Source of the DNA: Acephala macrosclerotiorum
Taxonomy: Eukaryota > Ascomycota > Leotiomycetes > Helotiales > Mollisiaceae
Length of the DNA stretch: 64,000 bases
Direction of reading: 5' to 3'
NCBI GenBank assembly: GCA_014904845.1
Contig: MU119234.1
Coordinates: 293,069-357,068, forward strand
Under the pieces are notes generated by a model that had not been told where the DNA came from, did no database searches, and worked only from the letters and a program-made list of their open reading frames with translations. Numbering within the stretch: the stretch's first letter is position 1; each line of letters starts with the position of its first letter. Below, one piece after another: positions 33,617-45,935 of this stretch. The position numbers and the translations under genes were made by a program.

Positions 33617-34677
33617 AATGCCTTGGGGCGAGCGTGCCAAAAAGTTTCTTGGCAAGGGAAACGACAAGAAGAAGGATATCGAGAAGAAAACTGGTAGCGA
33701 CCAGGCAAAGTACCCAAGAGGATGGCAAAAGTGGCCCTGATGAAACTCGTGGGGAGTTGACTAAGTTCCATCAAAGAACTGCTCAACAGATAATGAACTT
33801 CTAGCAACAGTTTCGATCGAGGATGGGGTAATGATGCCCTGGGATCTAGAAACCAGAAAGGTGCGTGCATCTCCTACGGGTCATTCGAATAGGATGCGAA
33901 ATGTTTTCTTCTCTCCAGACAGCAAAATCGTCGTATCGGCTTCTGGTTTCATACAATCCGGTTGTGGAGAACCGAGGGCGCTATGCCATCCTCGAAGCTC
34001 ACTCAGGCCAAGTCTCTGCAATTACGTTTTCCCCAGACGGTAGAGTTCTCGCATCTGGTCCCTACGATAGGATCGTACGCCTCTGGGATGTAGAAACAGG
34101 GAAACTAATGCAGACTCTAGAGGGCCATTCAAGGTAGGTCAACTCTGTTTTGTTTTCCCCAGATTATCAGATACTTGCTTCAGCATCCTTCGACCAAACA
34201 ATTAGACTTTGGGGTCCTACTACAGGTCAATGTGTTTGGTGCTTGGAAAGTCACCAGGGTGAAGTCAGTGCGTTGGCCTTCTCTCATAATAGCAAATTCT
34301 TCGCGTCTCTGGCAATGACCCTAAAAGACAGGACAATCAGGCTTTGGAATGTCGACATAAAAGAGACCATCCAAACGATCGACAATGAGGGCTTTCTCTT
34401 CAAACTTCCCTTTTCAGACAATGGATCCAAGCTCGAGACCAACAGAGGTAAGCGCCGAATGCTGCTAAGCCTAACCTTAATGGCTGCTAATGACGAGAAT
34501 TTTTTCTGGTTTCCTCCCGGATATGTGCTAAGGTGTGTTGCTTTCGAAAACGATGTTCTGGCAATCGGGCATAACGAAGATCGAGCCACATTTATGGAGT
34601 TTTTCCCAGATGCCGTTCCTCTTCGTCAAAGCACTGATAAAGGCAGACGAACAACAGAGACTGTGCATTCAGAATAG
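33617..34677 (+). pseudogene. WD40-repeat protein remnant (NLR/HET-E-like)
   Basis: From 33820 the plus strand encodes at least four WD40 units: LETRKVRASPTGHSNRM with FFSPDSKIVVSASG, SGQVSAITFSPDGRVLASG with DRIVRLWDVETGKLMQTLEGH, VNSVLFSPDYQILASASF with TIRLWGPTTGQCV, and GEVSALAFSHNSKFFAS with RTIRLWNVDIKETIQTI. A TAG at 34135-34137 replaces Trp in HSRWVNSV (TGG to TAG) and frame shifts occur near 33860-33960. The repeat style (GHS..V..VxFSPDG..LASxS) is that of NACHT-WD40 STAND receptors of filamentous fungi, which signal in non-self recognition. An ATG frame at 33617 (PWGERAKKFLGKGND) may be the original N-terminus, in which case the NACHT core has been deleted. Confidence 0.65.
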
Positions 34678-34678
34678 A

Positions 34679-36478
34679 CTAAATATCCTCAACCTTCTTC
34701 CCTATCTGCATCAACTCCAAAGTACTCGACCCAAATGCATTCGTTGGGTTGCGACTATAACCAATATTAACGCTCTTAGAGCACATAATCCCATCCTTGT
34801 CTCTGACTCGTTTTATATATCGTTTATCTAGTGAACCACTCCGATTGTAGCTTGACTTTAAGTCACCTTTTGTCGTGCTCATCATCTTCGGGAAGGCGCG
34901 AATTAGGAGGAGGCGAATGCTTGGCATGCAGGAGCAGATGATGCCAACATTAATCTCTATTGTTGACCAGAATCCAACTGGGACATTGTCCCCTAGGTAC
35001 TGTTAGCCCCGGTTGAAGTTACACTGTTTAGCGAAGGCTTACAAGTTGGATTTTGAGAATTGGCGAAGAGAACAAGCGACTGAAGTCGAAGGATGCTAAC
35101 GATAGTGACACTGCGAGGGGACTGGGTGTTAGCATACGAGATGATCCAAAGTCCCGAAGGAAATCATACAAAATACCAACACTAAACATCATAGTCACCC
35201 CAACCTTCTTCTTCCAATGAAGGTTGAGATGGATCAGTTGCGTCAAGGGAAGCCCAAGTAGCCAAAGATCCGATGCAATGTTGATAGCAGCATTAGCCCA
35301 AGCCAAGGCATTGATGTTCAAACACTTTCCCTTATGCTCGCCATCCCATCTCTTCCAGTAGAAGTCGATCGGTCGGCATTGGAACAGTGCAATCAGGTCA
35401 AAGGTGAGACTGAAGAGGACACTAAAGGCAATTGTTGCATAGATGGCTCTTCGTATCGTGGTTCCTGGGAAAAGCCGGAGGTAGAATAGGAGAATCGAGA
35501 TTTTGACGAGAGAGAGCTGTGCGAAGTAAAGAAGCTCAGCAGCAAAAAAGACCTAAAATCACAAGTCAGCAGAAACTTCGAAGGAAATTATAGGTCATTC
35601 CCCTCACATGTATCATGTCGCTGATATTCTTGAAACTCAATGTCCAAATGTCTTTGCCCAGACCGTTGGAAGTGACTGCGAAATCGTTAACAGGTTCTCC
35701 GCACGACTGAAACAGAAGGGAATAGTATCGCGTACGTCCATGAACATTGATGACCGAGCTAGGAATCCCAATAGCCATCGTAAGCAGAATAGTCCAATCG
35801 TCAAGCCAAAGTCGGCTATCTGCAAAATATCTCGCAAGCAACCTCAAGACCACAGCCACGCCAGAGACGACACCGAACACATTTGATATCACATTATAGA
35901 GCAATCGTCGGTCCCGGACTGGGTGCCCGCATGCTGTTGAGGTGACATTCAGGGTGGCTTCTTCGGATCAACTCCCGGCAAGTATCAAAAGGGAATTTGA
36001 GGACTTACTGAGAGATTCCTTGATGGTGCATGTTGACTGAACACATACGTTCACCTGTGCATTGAGCGGAGCATTGGTGCAAATACATTGTTGATCTGTG
36101 GGAGAGCATGTTGAGTTTACCACAGCTTTTGCGAGACAGATAACCTCGATGAAGTCAGCTTAGATCCGCGAAGTTGTTCTGAAGGCTCACTGCACACTGT
36201 GGCAAGGCCGCCACCACTGCCGCCAAAGGATTTGTTGAAGGTGCTACCGAAGACAAGCTGGAAGGCGAAGTCGAGAGGCTCGTGGTTGATTGCGAGATTG
36301 AGATGAATACCGAGGACGCTGGCGAGAAAGAAGGCGGCCTCAACGACAAGGTCGAGGTTACCGGCAAGTTCGAGGTTACCGGCAAGTTCGAGGTTACCGG
36401 CAAGTTCGAGGTTACCGGCAAGTTCGCAGCCAGCCCCGACAACGCCAAAAGGGACAGAATTCCCCAGCAAAATAGCAT
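34679..36478 (-). CDS. CFEM-domain PTH11-type receptor (rhodopsin-like), one base missing at a splice site
   Basis: Six exons: 36478-36191, 36144-36009, 35933-35608, 35552-35177, 35110-35043 and 34992-34679. A signal peptide (MLFCWGILSLLALSGLAANL) leads into four identical six-residue TSNLPV-type repeats. Then comes a CFEM domain (LPQCAVICL across intron 1, NSTCSPTDQQCICTN, VNVCVQSTC). Seven membrane segments follow, with the family signatures CGHPVRDRRLLYN, LDDWTILLTMAIG, GLGKDIWTL, YWKRWDG and LNLHWKKKVGVTMM, then DNVPVGFWSTIEINVGIICS. Such receptors sense surface or host cues in ascomycetes. The exons sum to 1508 nt (3n+2): at intron 5 the sequence reads GTTGGTATTTT where GTTGG plus a GT donor is needed to keep VGVTIVSILRL in frame. 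One G seems deleted, by mutation or assembly error. Confidence 0.8.
36354..36425. repeat. 18-bp tandem repeat, four perfect copies
   Basis: Unit GAGGTTACCGGCAAGTTC, repeated four times without a mismatch. On the minus strand it codes the six-residue repeat between signal peptide and CFEM domain of the receptor. The length is a multiple of three, so copy-number change keeps the frame. Confidence 0.97.
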
Positions 36479-38167
36479 TATGTTAGATGTTAAAAAGCAA
36501 TCATGTTGTGAAAAGAATAGAGACCATGAGTTGGAGAAGGACAGGGGGAATACCAGACAACAAGTACTTGACATGCGTTCATCCAGCAGATCATTTCTCA
36601 TACATAGTCGCTTCAACTCCGCACACATACAGTATGCACCATGCGAAGGGATAACCCTCGCTTCCGACAACTGGTTTTTCCACGTTTTGGTAGATAGACT
36701 TTCCCCGAGACCAGGAGCGATTCATCTGTGTGTTGTGCTCTGCCGACGCATGAAACCATGCGTAAGAACATCCTATAGGGCTCGGAGCTATGAGCCGGAG
36801 ACTGATGGCGTTTGACTGACTCGCTAAGGCACTCGCTTAGGCCTCGAAAGGGGGCGAATGCGGGGTGGACGGACGAACGTCTTCAGTCCACTACCAAGCG
36901 GTTGGTCGGTGGAAGACAGATCAGTGGATCAGAATGGGTCCTGTTGCGAGGAAGCGATGAACTTCTTAGTAAGCTTGGAAGCAATGGCCTATGTGGAAGT
37001 CGGGAGGAAACATGTTTCACTACCGAAGGACTCTTTTCCGGCATATTTCCGACTACTTTGCACTTGAAAATGTTGAGAAAGATCTACAAGACTGGAAGAC
37101 CATATTAGCTTAGGAAGTAGCCGGCTAATGGGTCGTCTCGAGTGTAAGATGGTAGAAATCAAGACGTGAATGTACGGCATGAAAGAACTAAGAGTGTCAT
37201 TTTGAACATTAGTGGGATAGGGGCCGAAAAACTCGGGTCGTTCAAGCCCTGATCACTTCCACGGAATCGGCCACAACGTCTCAAGGACAAACAAACTTTA
37301 CTAGGAGAATACGACACAGTTTCAGGAACCCCAAGATTTGGAAGCGGAACGCAGGTACTCTGTCGGACATTTTCTGCAGTCAAGGCCCGAGTATGGAGTG
37401 ATTCCCTTATCCGAACATCCTAGAATAGCAAAACTCAAATTCGAAGCATGGCGTGAACTTTAATGAGCTCTCAAATACTTAATAGGAGCATATAGTGTGG
37501 AAACTTGAGCGCCATGACGACTTGTCTTCCTGCTTTATGAACTCTGTCCTCCACGCTCCCTAGCAGACGTTCCTCCGCAAGAAACTTGCGAAAACATTTA
37601 ACGTTATGCTCGAGACGAACATAAAATTTCGGAATCGGACGTTGGAATAAAGTTCGCCTTCCTGTGTTAGCTGTGCTAAAGTCCTTCTGCTGCGTTTGGT
37701 AGTGTTTTGAGGGCTGATCCCAAGCTGCATTCGGCGACGGCGGAATCGTCTGTGATTCGAGCAAGGCGGTCGGGACGAAGCATCCGCTGAAATCTGACAT
37801 TGGAATAATGTTTGACCACATTGTTCGATCACTTCGACCCTCCTGCGCTGCTGGGAACACCATTGAGATTCTTTGTCATTTGCCGGTCTGTATTTCGTTT
37901 CCAATATCTCGGCGAAGGAAATTCCCATGATACTTGACCACATTCTGAACCTTTCTTGTTCTTTGACAGGAATCTATCCGGACTGGGGATAGAAGAGTGA
38001 AAGAAGCCTCAGACTTATCCAATTATACATTAATGTAAAACTAGTAGTATACAAATTTTGGAAATCGGACGCCTCATCGATGTCCTCCAATATCGATACC
38101 TGGGGGACATCCCCGAAGGCGAGAAAAAAATTTGCGGCCCGTCTCTTTCCCAAATTAGCCCATTCAA
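36479..38167. other. Intergenic, no recognised gene
   Basis: About 1.7 kb. Open frames at 36812-37108 (plus) and 37471-37943 (minus, two overlapping frames) have no recognisable domains or splice patterns and look accidental. The left part is the receptor promoter. Confidence 0.4.
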
Positions 38168-40185
38168 TCACGATGGTCCCATACTCATATCTATATGCCT
38201 CCTCACATCTCTCCAAACGGGAAGTTCAGAATCACTATCCGGAGTCTCGACATTCACACTCACGATAGAGACCTTGAGACTTGGTACATCTTCATTCCTT
38301 ACTGCGGTATCGTTGGACAACGTGATTCGATACTTCAAGTTCGTTGCCAGAAATTTTGTGACATCGTTGGTGTCCACGCTTTTCAAAGCCCCAGAAGCAA
38401 TATTCTTGAGCAGAGAATCGGTGAGAGGTATGGTCGCTGCAACCATTTGGTCGAGGTCACGGTTGCAAGATGAAGGTATCGAGGACGCAGCCTTGACAAA
38501 GACCGCTTGCGTACCAGCAAGGTTTGGCTCGAAAGACCAAGAGAATGGGTCTGGACTGAAGGGCCCGACAAAGATGTGAACGAAAAAGGGAGCGTTCAAA
38601 GCGTATTTCTGGACTCGAATATTGGCGATCCACTCTGTATGTATGGTGTTTGGGTCCTGGGATTGCCTGCTCACTAAGCTCCGAGCTTTCATTTTGGCCG
38701 GAAACGTAGCAGCTGGACCGTAAAGAGTGTTGATAGCAATTATGACCTGGTTCGTAACATTGATGCCGCTGTTTTGGGCAGTCTCGGGGTACGCATATCC
38801 AAACGTTTCAGTGCTACGAGCTAAAGCCGAAGTCCAGAAGTCATCTGCTACCTCCTGGTGAAACGGCCTGAGAGGGGAATTGATGTCCTGAGTCTGACCA
38901 ACAGATTCTGTGTATGTATTATACATCGCAGGTTCGGGAACGACAAAGCTGGTAGGATTCAGTATTTGCCACATGGCAAAGATTCGATCAATCATGGCAT
39001 GATGCAACATGAAAATCGGATCAAATGCAGAGTAGTCAATGTACGTCATGTGTCCTCCGCTTCCAGTAAGACCATGGATCTGATCATGAATGCTTTCGAT
39101 TGAATCATAGCTACTTGGATCATTATCTTTGATCCATGCTTCGTTCGAGAAAGTTATATAGTCGTGATAGTTCGTGAAGAGGGTGTAGAGGCGACGACGA
39201 AAGGATGAAGCATTGTTGTCGAGCTGCTGGGCGACAAGGTTGTTCTGGGAGACAGCAGATGCATCCTGCGTTGTGGGGTATCTGAGCGTTTGGGGATATC
39301 TGCTGAACTGGAACTAGTAAGCGATGGAAATGAGAGCGATTGTTGAGACTGACAGGCGCATCGGGAAGTTGACTTGGGTCCAGCGGCTGGAATCGATAAC
39401 TCCAAAGCGGATTGGCGATTGTTTGCGTACCAGCAGGCCCATTTACGACAACCGCGGGCGATCCTCCAACACTCGATGGATACACACTTTGTCCCGGTGG
39501 AGGAACAGCGGCCCAATCCCAGTAAGGTACTCGAAAGTTCACAGCTGCGGTAACGTATTGGTCGCGAATTGGTCCAGCTGGAAATTGTTGGGCAATCTGC
39601 TGAATCATTTCATAGAGGACTTGCTGGTGGCAGCGTCAGCTTCTCAGTGCAGGGCCAGAAGGGCGGGGCATAAGGAACCTCGTAGAGTGCAAGATACGGC
39701 CGATGCCATGTCGGAAACAAGATTGAGACATGTGAACAGTATCCATTTTGTTCATTACCGGGCTTCGGTGGGACATTGTCAAAGCTGACAAATGGACGAC
39801 CATGGATTCCTGCCGAGTGTCAATTACTACACCTCCAACTCTAACGTTCTAGCTTACCAGCGATCTGATACCAAGACAGCATTTCCGTTTGAGGTGCATA
39901 TTGCAACATATCCAACCCAAGTATGTACAAAGTCCATGTTGTTGAATCTCTCTCGAGATCTCGAATCTCGAGTCGCAAAGGCGTAGAGCCGTTTGGTCCG
40001 CTTCCTGTATGGACGCCAGTGATGGCATAGAAGTTCGAAGTCTGCCGTTTGAAGATTGTGCTTCTGTCTATCCCGTAGTCGTAGGAGGGATATGTCTGTT
40101 CAGGTGCCGTTAGAAGGGCAGATGTTGATCGAAAGGAAGAGTAGATGGTCCCGAGGATGTGTAGGGCTCGAAGAGAATGTCGCAT
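38168..40185 (-). CDS. Tyrosinase (type 3 copper oxidase)
   Basis: Four exons, 40185-39858, 39809-39679, 39623-39354 and 39313-38168, introns 48, 55 and 40 nt; 624 residues in frame. The CuA site is visible as IAGIHGRPF, YCSHVSILFPTWHRPYLALY and the WDWA segment (VPYWDWAAVP). The CuB site is GHMTYIDYSAFDPIFMLHH and AMIDRIFAMWQ. A long C-terminal region follows, as in fungal pro-tyrosinases, where it can cap the active site until cleaved. The N-terminus (residues 1-25) is weakly signal-like, so secretion is uncertain. The enzyme hydroxylates monophenols and oxidises diphenols to quinones, usually for melanin. It stands alone here, without other pigment genes. Confidence 0.93.
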
Positions 40186-41122
40186 GCTGAGAGTATTTGA
40201 GGAGCGAGGGATGAATGAGTGTCGATCTCTAGAGAGTCGGAAAATGAATGTATGCTGATGTGCAATGCGTCATGCGATTGTTTGTGGTGCCTCGAGGCTC
40301 TTCGCGAGGTTCTGTTTACTTTCTCCTCCTTGGACGGCGGGGTCGGGGTTGAAAGGAGTGGACGAGAGAAGCGTGAATCCAAAAATGATAGACAAAAGAA
40401 AGTTGGGCTTCACGCGATCTCGAAATCACATCGTGGAGAATGGTGACAAGATGGGAGAATCGGGATTCGAAGGAGATTTGATTGCGATCACAAAAACTTG
40501 TGCGACGGGAGCGTTTGCTGCAGAAGGCAAGCGCGACTGGTGCTACTTCCCCAAAGATCCGGAAGGAAAATTGCGAACAAACGAACCACCCTGCTAGAAG
40601 CCGTGCTGGGACCGTACTTCGTCTCGGATATGGAAAGCGACATTTACAGATTTTGATGCCTCGCTTGAGGGTGTCGCTGTACGATCGTGGACACGTGCTT
40701 TTTATTTCTCTCCTAATCATGTTGAACCCAAACAGCGGTGCCAAGACTTAATGGAATGCAGCCCTGATCTTCGATTGAACATTGCCATGATTGAAGCTGA
40801 ATGCAGGGAGAAGGCAGGACAGGAAGAGGAGAGCGTGGGACGATGAAGATTCGGTTGCAGCTAGCCGCTAGACCGCGAGAGCCTGCATGCTTACTATTAA
40901 CAGCTTCCGTTTGCTCGAAACCCCAATGATCGGACGAGAAACATACCTCAAACGACCGAAGATATCTTGTATCTGAGATTTGCTCAATGGGCATGTTGCA
41001 CCTCCACAGAATCTATTTCCGCGCCCAGACTTTTGCCAGTTTTCCAACCAAACCAACACCTGCTCCATGTAAATGCTACAGAAAGACACATCCAAAACGC
41101 CAATTCTATGCCATCATGATCA
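40186..41122. other. Intergenic region between tyrosinase and RNA polymerase I subunit
   Basis: About 0.9 kb, promoter side of tyrosinase and 3' side of the polymerase gene. Overlapping frames on both strands (40265-40751) show no domain. Nothing else is seen. Confidence 0.4.
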
Positions 41123-44100
41123 TCAAGGCCCAACATTATACTTTAACTTGACGCCCATAGCAGCAAGCTCAACATCCAGGTACTTCAAGACACCTGGAAC
41201 AGCTACAATGGTCGTCTCCTCCCCACCAACCCACCTCTGTCCCTCGCCATCTTCCCAGATCTCGCCTTTTCCTGACCAACTTTCGGCTCTATGAGCACAC
41301 TTCCTACATCTCACCACCCCAGTACCCTTCTTCCTTGATGCGAATGCCGAGACTGTAGGCTGTGTTGACAAGAATGTACCGCACTCTTTGCAGATCCACG
41401 ATCGGGTATAGTCGGAGCAGTTGAGGAGGCGATCCTGTAAAAGGAAGGCCGTTCCGTGAGCAAGCAAAGAATCACGTTCCATCTCTCCAACACGGATACC
41501 ACCACCCTTCTTTCTTCCCTTGATTGGCTGCCCCGTAAGCTGAGTGACAGGCCCAGTTGTCCGAACTTGGTACTTGTCATTTACCATGTGACGGAGACGT
41601 TGGTAGTAGACAAGACCGATATAGATGTCCGCGTGGAGCTCCTCACCCGTGATTCCGGAGTACATCGGTTCGTTCCCGTAGTAATTGTACCCAGCCTTCA
41701 TCAGTTGATGGCCGAAATAGTCGCCTGCTGTGTTTTCCTCGTCGAATTTGAATGGTGTACTGTCTTGTGCAAGCCCATGAAGTGCTCCAGCTTTTCCTGC
41801 CAGCGACTCCACGAACATACCAATGGTCATACGAGACGGGAAAGCGTGAGGGTTGATGATAGTATCTGGCTGCATTCCAGACTCTGTGAAAGGCATATCG
41901 ATGCTTGGCCATTTCTGCGAGCAGACACCCTTCTGTCCGTGTCGTGAGGAGAACTTGTCACCAATTACGGGGGATCGAGGTATGCGGAACTTGATCGAGA
42001 TAGCTTGAGCAGGCTCGACTCCATTCTCATTGCCGATCAATCGAACTTCTTCGACAAATGCCATCTCGCTGTCCTTGTACTTCTCAAAATGTGTGATGCC
42101 GTCTCGGTTCACAAGGTTGCCATTCGCATCTTGGGTGACTGTGTGCCATGCACATATCTTGTCGCCTTCTGACAGCAGTCTACCAATGTGTGGTAGGCCA
42201 TCTTCGTCGATCATTGATTTGATCTCGGCCTTGATTTCAGATCCTGGAGCAAATCCGAAGAGCTTCTTGACATTTCTTGACGACCGAGATTTGGAACCGC
42301 CTTCTTCGAGATCAACCTTCTTGACCTTGTAGATTGTGCCATGACCGAAACCCCGTTCATGTGATGACTTGTTGATTATCATAGCGTCGTCCATGTCGTA
42401 TCCGGTGTATGAAATGACAGCTACGACTGCATTCATGCCGTTTGGAAAGTTGTCAAAGCCGTATTCGTTGTGAAGAGGTGCTCGGACGATTGGTGTCTGT
42501 CCAGTTTGAAGTCTGTAGGTCTTGTTATCGGTTCTGTACCGAATTGCTGTCCCTGGGGTACCCATAGATTGTTTCCCCATCTGACACTGATACATATTTC
42601 TGGGAGATTGGTTGAAGTCGGAGAAAGGGGTCATGTTGGCAAGAATGGAGAGGATATTGGTAGGATCGAATTCGACGTGTGTTGATTCACCAGAAATGAT
42701 CTCTTGCTCGGTTACAGCGATGGACATGAAAGGTTGTTCTTGTGGCCCAACGAAATCTTCGCTATCAAGGGGCAGGTACTTGACGGGTCGAATCATTCTG
42801 GCGGGAGCAGCAGACATGTAGATTCCTGGGTATTGTCCGCCGTTGGAGTTGGGTACATAACAGATTTCCAGCTCCTTCGGGACATTGTGAGTTCCCTCAA
42901 CTTTCCAGTAACGCAGGGTGTCGGCGATTGTTTTAGACTGCTTTGGTGAACACCAGCCAAGAATCTTGCCATCTAGCTGAACAACCACGCTTTCCTTCGT
43001 CGAGGAGGAGCTAGAGCTGCCAACACCGAGATCTGCAACAAGCTTGGGAATCGCCGATGCATCCACAGCATGTGTCAAGATCTTGCACTTGTGGGCCAAA
43101 TGGTTAAGCAAACCACAAGGACTTCCATCGGGTGTGTGAACAGGACATAAGAACCCCCAACTTTCCGGGAGCAACTTTCGAACAGTGGTTGTTTTCAGCT
43201 GGGCGAAGAAACTACCTCTGTGCACCATGCGGAAATGACTGATGAATCGCAAGAAGTTGATCTTCTCTGCGACGACTGTGAATCCAGAAACTTGCTGTAA
43301 ATCGAGTCCAGTGGGACTGACGAGGTTGCCAGTGGACATGAAATACTCCAGGGCACCTCCAATATTCTCATTCGTACGTCCGCAAAGCTTGGCAGGAAAC
43401 TCCTTTGTAAACTCGGGAGTCAAGAAATTATTCTCAGGGGTTCTCCTGAGATAGTCTCGGATTGCCATTCGCAGTTGCACCGACACCCAATCCTCGAGCC
43501 GTTCCTTGATGATCATGCCGTACAAAAATGGACCAAGAAGGATCTCCTGATTCTGAACAGCATCAGGGTTGTCGACAGCGCAATCTCCGGCTACCAAGGC
43601 GTACAGCTTCCTCGTCATGAACAAGAGCATCTTGAACTTGTCGTTGTCCTGTGATTCTGTGACATTGACGTTACCTAGGTGGACCAGCACAATCTTTCGT
43701 AAGAATTCTGTACCGCAATCATAATTCGACATTGTATCCGGAACACCGAGAACAATCCGGAATTTCTCTCCCAGGTATGCTCGTGTCTTGCTCTTCGTGT
43801 ATAGTCCGTATGCCTTGTATGTCCGTAGTAACAGCTCGACTCGATCGGTCAAGAATGTGTTGTTCGCACCTTTGGAGCCAGAGAATCCAACAAGCCCCTC
43901 GAAGATTTCTCGATCGTTCGTTTCTACCAAAGCCTTCATGATCATCATAACTGGCACTAGGAACTCGTTCTTCCGCCATGAAAATCGGAATGTGACATTG
44001 CCATCTTTCAAGTAGTGGAGGACGTTCGTTTGAGAGGTTTGGTCGGGCCGTACGGATCGCATGAGCATACCATATTTCGAGTATGCTGGTCCTCTGCCTT

Positions 44101-44788
44101 CGAATGATGGGCGCTCGATTGCCATTGGGAAATTCCTCCGATTGACCACCAACAGACGAATCAGCTTCTCGATTCCATTGACTACGAAGTATCCGCCCAA
44201 TTCCTCGGCTTCTTCCTTACGCTGGACCAGTAGGGCTGGCGAGTTGTTTTCGAGGTAGCATCGATTTGACTGCTTGATTAGTGGAGGCACCTCCAATTGG
44301 CGGACTTAACTTACCATCAACATCAGAGGCAGCTGTCCGAGATCTCGAATGAACTCGATTGGGTCCCCATTGTTTATCCTATATTCGAACCTCGCACTCA
44401 TCTTCCCGCGGTAGGTAACATGGCGTTCTCTGCATTCTGCTGGCAGGATTTCTCGATTCCTAGTAGAAAACTTGTTGGTAGGAGGAAGCATTGACTTCTC
44501 AACGAAAACATCCTTGATCTTAATGGTAATTTGGTTCTTGCCGGCAGGTCCAGCTCGGTCGTCCCCATCGAGGTATGTTTTTGTGCCAATGTCCAGCAGA
44601 CCCTGGGCAATCAAGCCATCCTTTCCGAACAAAGCATTGAAGGACTCGACATGAGGGGCAATGGCAGCTTTCAGAGCTGGATATGCGGTATGGTCTTCGG
44701 GCGGATTCCGAAACAGGTTCTCGCGACGGATCGTGTCGAATTCATGGGTCCAAGTCGTGCTTGTTGGAGAAGACGCCGCGGGAGGCAT
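41123..44788 (-). CDS. RPA135: RNA polymerase I second-largest subunit (Rpa135/A135)
   Basis: Two exons, 44788-44315 and 44269-41123, one 45-nt intron; 1206 residues, matching the yeast subunit of about 1200. Family blocks appear in order: YRGKMSARFEYRIN, a gap-free ERPSFEGRGP region typical of A135, VLLGVPDTMSNYD-like lobe, GFLCPVHTPDGSPCGLLNHLA, CQMGKQSMGTPG, NGMNAVVAVISYTGYDMDDA (magnesium/RNA-contact block) and GDKFSSRHGQKGVCSQKWP (hybrid-binding). A C-terminal zinc site is visible as CKECGTF and CRKCAH. It forms the catalytic core with Rpa190 and makes pre-rRNA in the nucleolus. It is a single-copy essential gene, a good anchor for species placement. Confidence 0.97.
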
Positions 44789-45935
44789 GTTGAAGCTGGA
44801 GAAAGAATGTCAGTGAAACGATTTCAATTGCGGCACAATAAGCGCTGAGATATGTGACGACATCCGGATAGTTCAGCTTGCCTCTTGTGATTCCCAATCC
44901 GACGTGCATTCAATGCGACTCGTGATGGGTTCTGGCTGTGTTGATTTGTAGCCTCGAAAATTGAAGCTCGAACTTTTTTTCTCGGTTATGATTAGGAAGG
45001 CGGCGAAGGCGGGATAGCCTTATCGGGCAGCAATGTCGAGGCAAAATGGAGACACTACAAAGAACCTTACCACAGCCAGAGGATCAACGCCGACTGGAGC
45101 ATTGTTTGCGCGCTGCAACACCTGCGACTGGCTCACTCTTCACTGAATAACCTCACTGGCTCAATTCGCAGCGTCGCGTCCTCTTGCCGGCCACTCACTG
45201 TTGTTCCCTCTTCAGGCCCACGCTCCTCAGCAGCCTACCAAACCCTTCACCCACACGGCCTTGTAGCCCCCCATCGCGACCCAAACCAGCTGCCCGCACT
45301 CTCCCCATCCACACGTCGAACAAGGCAAAAGAAGTGGCAGACCTGCCGCAGCACCACAAGCAAAACATCACCACCACAACCGCAGGGCCCGCCTTCTTTC
45401 TCCTGCATTGCAGCTTCATGCTCATGCTGACTCCCGCCTGAGACTTCTTTTCTATCCATTAACAAGAACCATTTAACTGCACCTTTCGCAGATCTCTGCT
45501 GCCTCTCAGAGCCTCTGTCTACTATTCTCCGTCCATTACCGCATCATCCTGCCCTGAGCCGAGTGAGGGGAGCTGAGCTCGGTCATTCTCTTTACACTCA
45601 CTCCCGTGCTTTTGCGGTTCGTGCTTCTTTTGCTCTGAAGATCTGGATCCGAATCTCGTCACAAGCGCTACGTCCGATCGCTACACCGTCACATTGCGAA
45701 AAAAGCTCCCTCACAATTGCCGCATTCACGGAGCAGCACCGTCATACAACCATTTTGCATTGCAACTATCTGCGATCCGCGGTCTGCTGCATCTAAGCTT
45801 CAAGCTCTGCTTGCATTTCCAGCCCATTTCCACGCAGCCTCGTGCGATTCCTAGGCAACCACCACCACCGAAAGAACAAGAGCATCTCCTACCTTGACAT
45901 CCGCCCACGATTGCGCTTCCAGAACTGCCACAGCC
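44789..45935. other. Divergent intergenic region between RPA135 and ARL8
   Basis: About 1.1 kb between divergent starts. The right 400 bp are pyrimidine-rich and probably hold the promoter and 5' leader of the Arl8 gene. Small open frames on both strands (45184-45465) are low-complexity and not supported. Confidence 0.4.

Noticed and set aside
36282..36815. Plus-strand frame of 177 codons with VTGKFE repeats
   Set aside because: Antisense shadow of the 18-bp tandem repeat in the CFEM receptor; the minus-strand reading gives a signal peptide and CFEM domain.
41456..41947. Plus-strand frame of 163 codons
   Set aside because: Antisense to the conserved RPA135 exon, no independent support.
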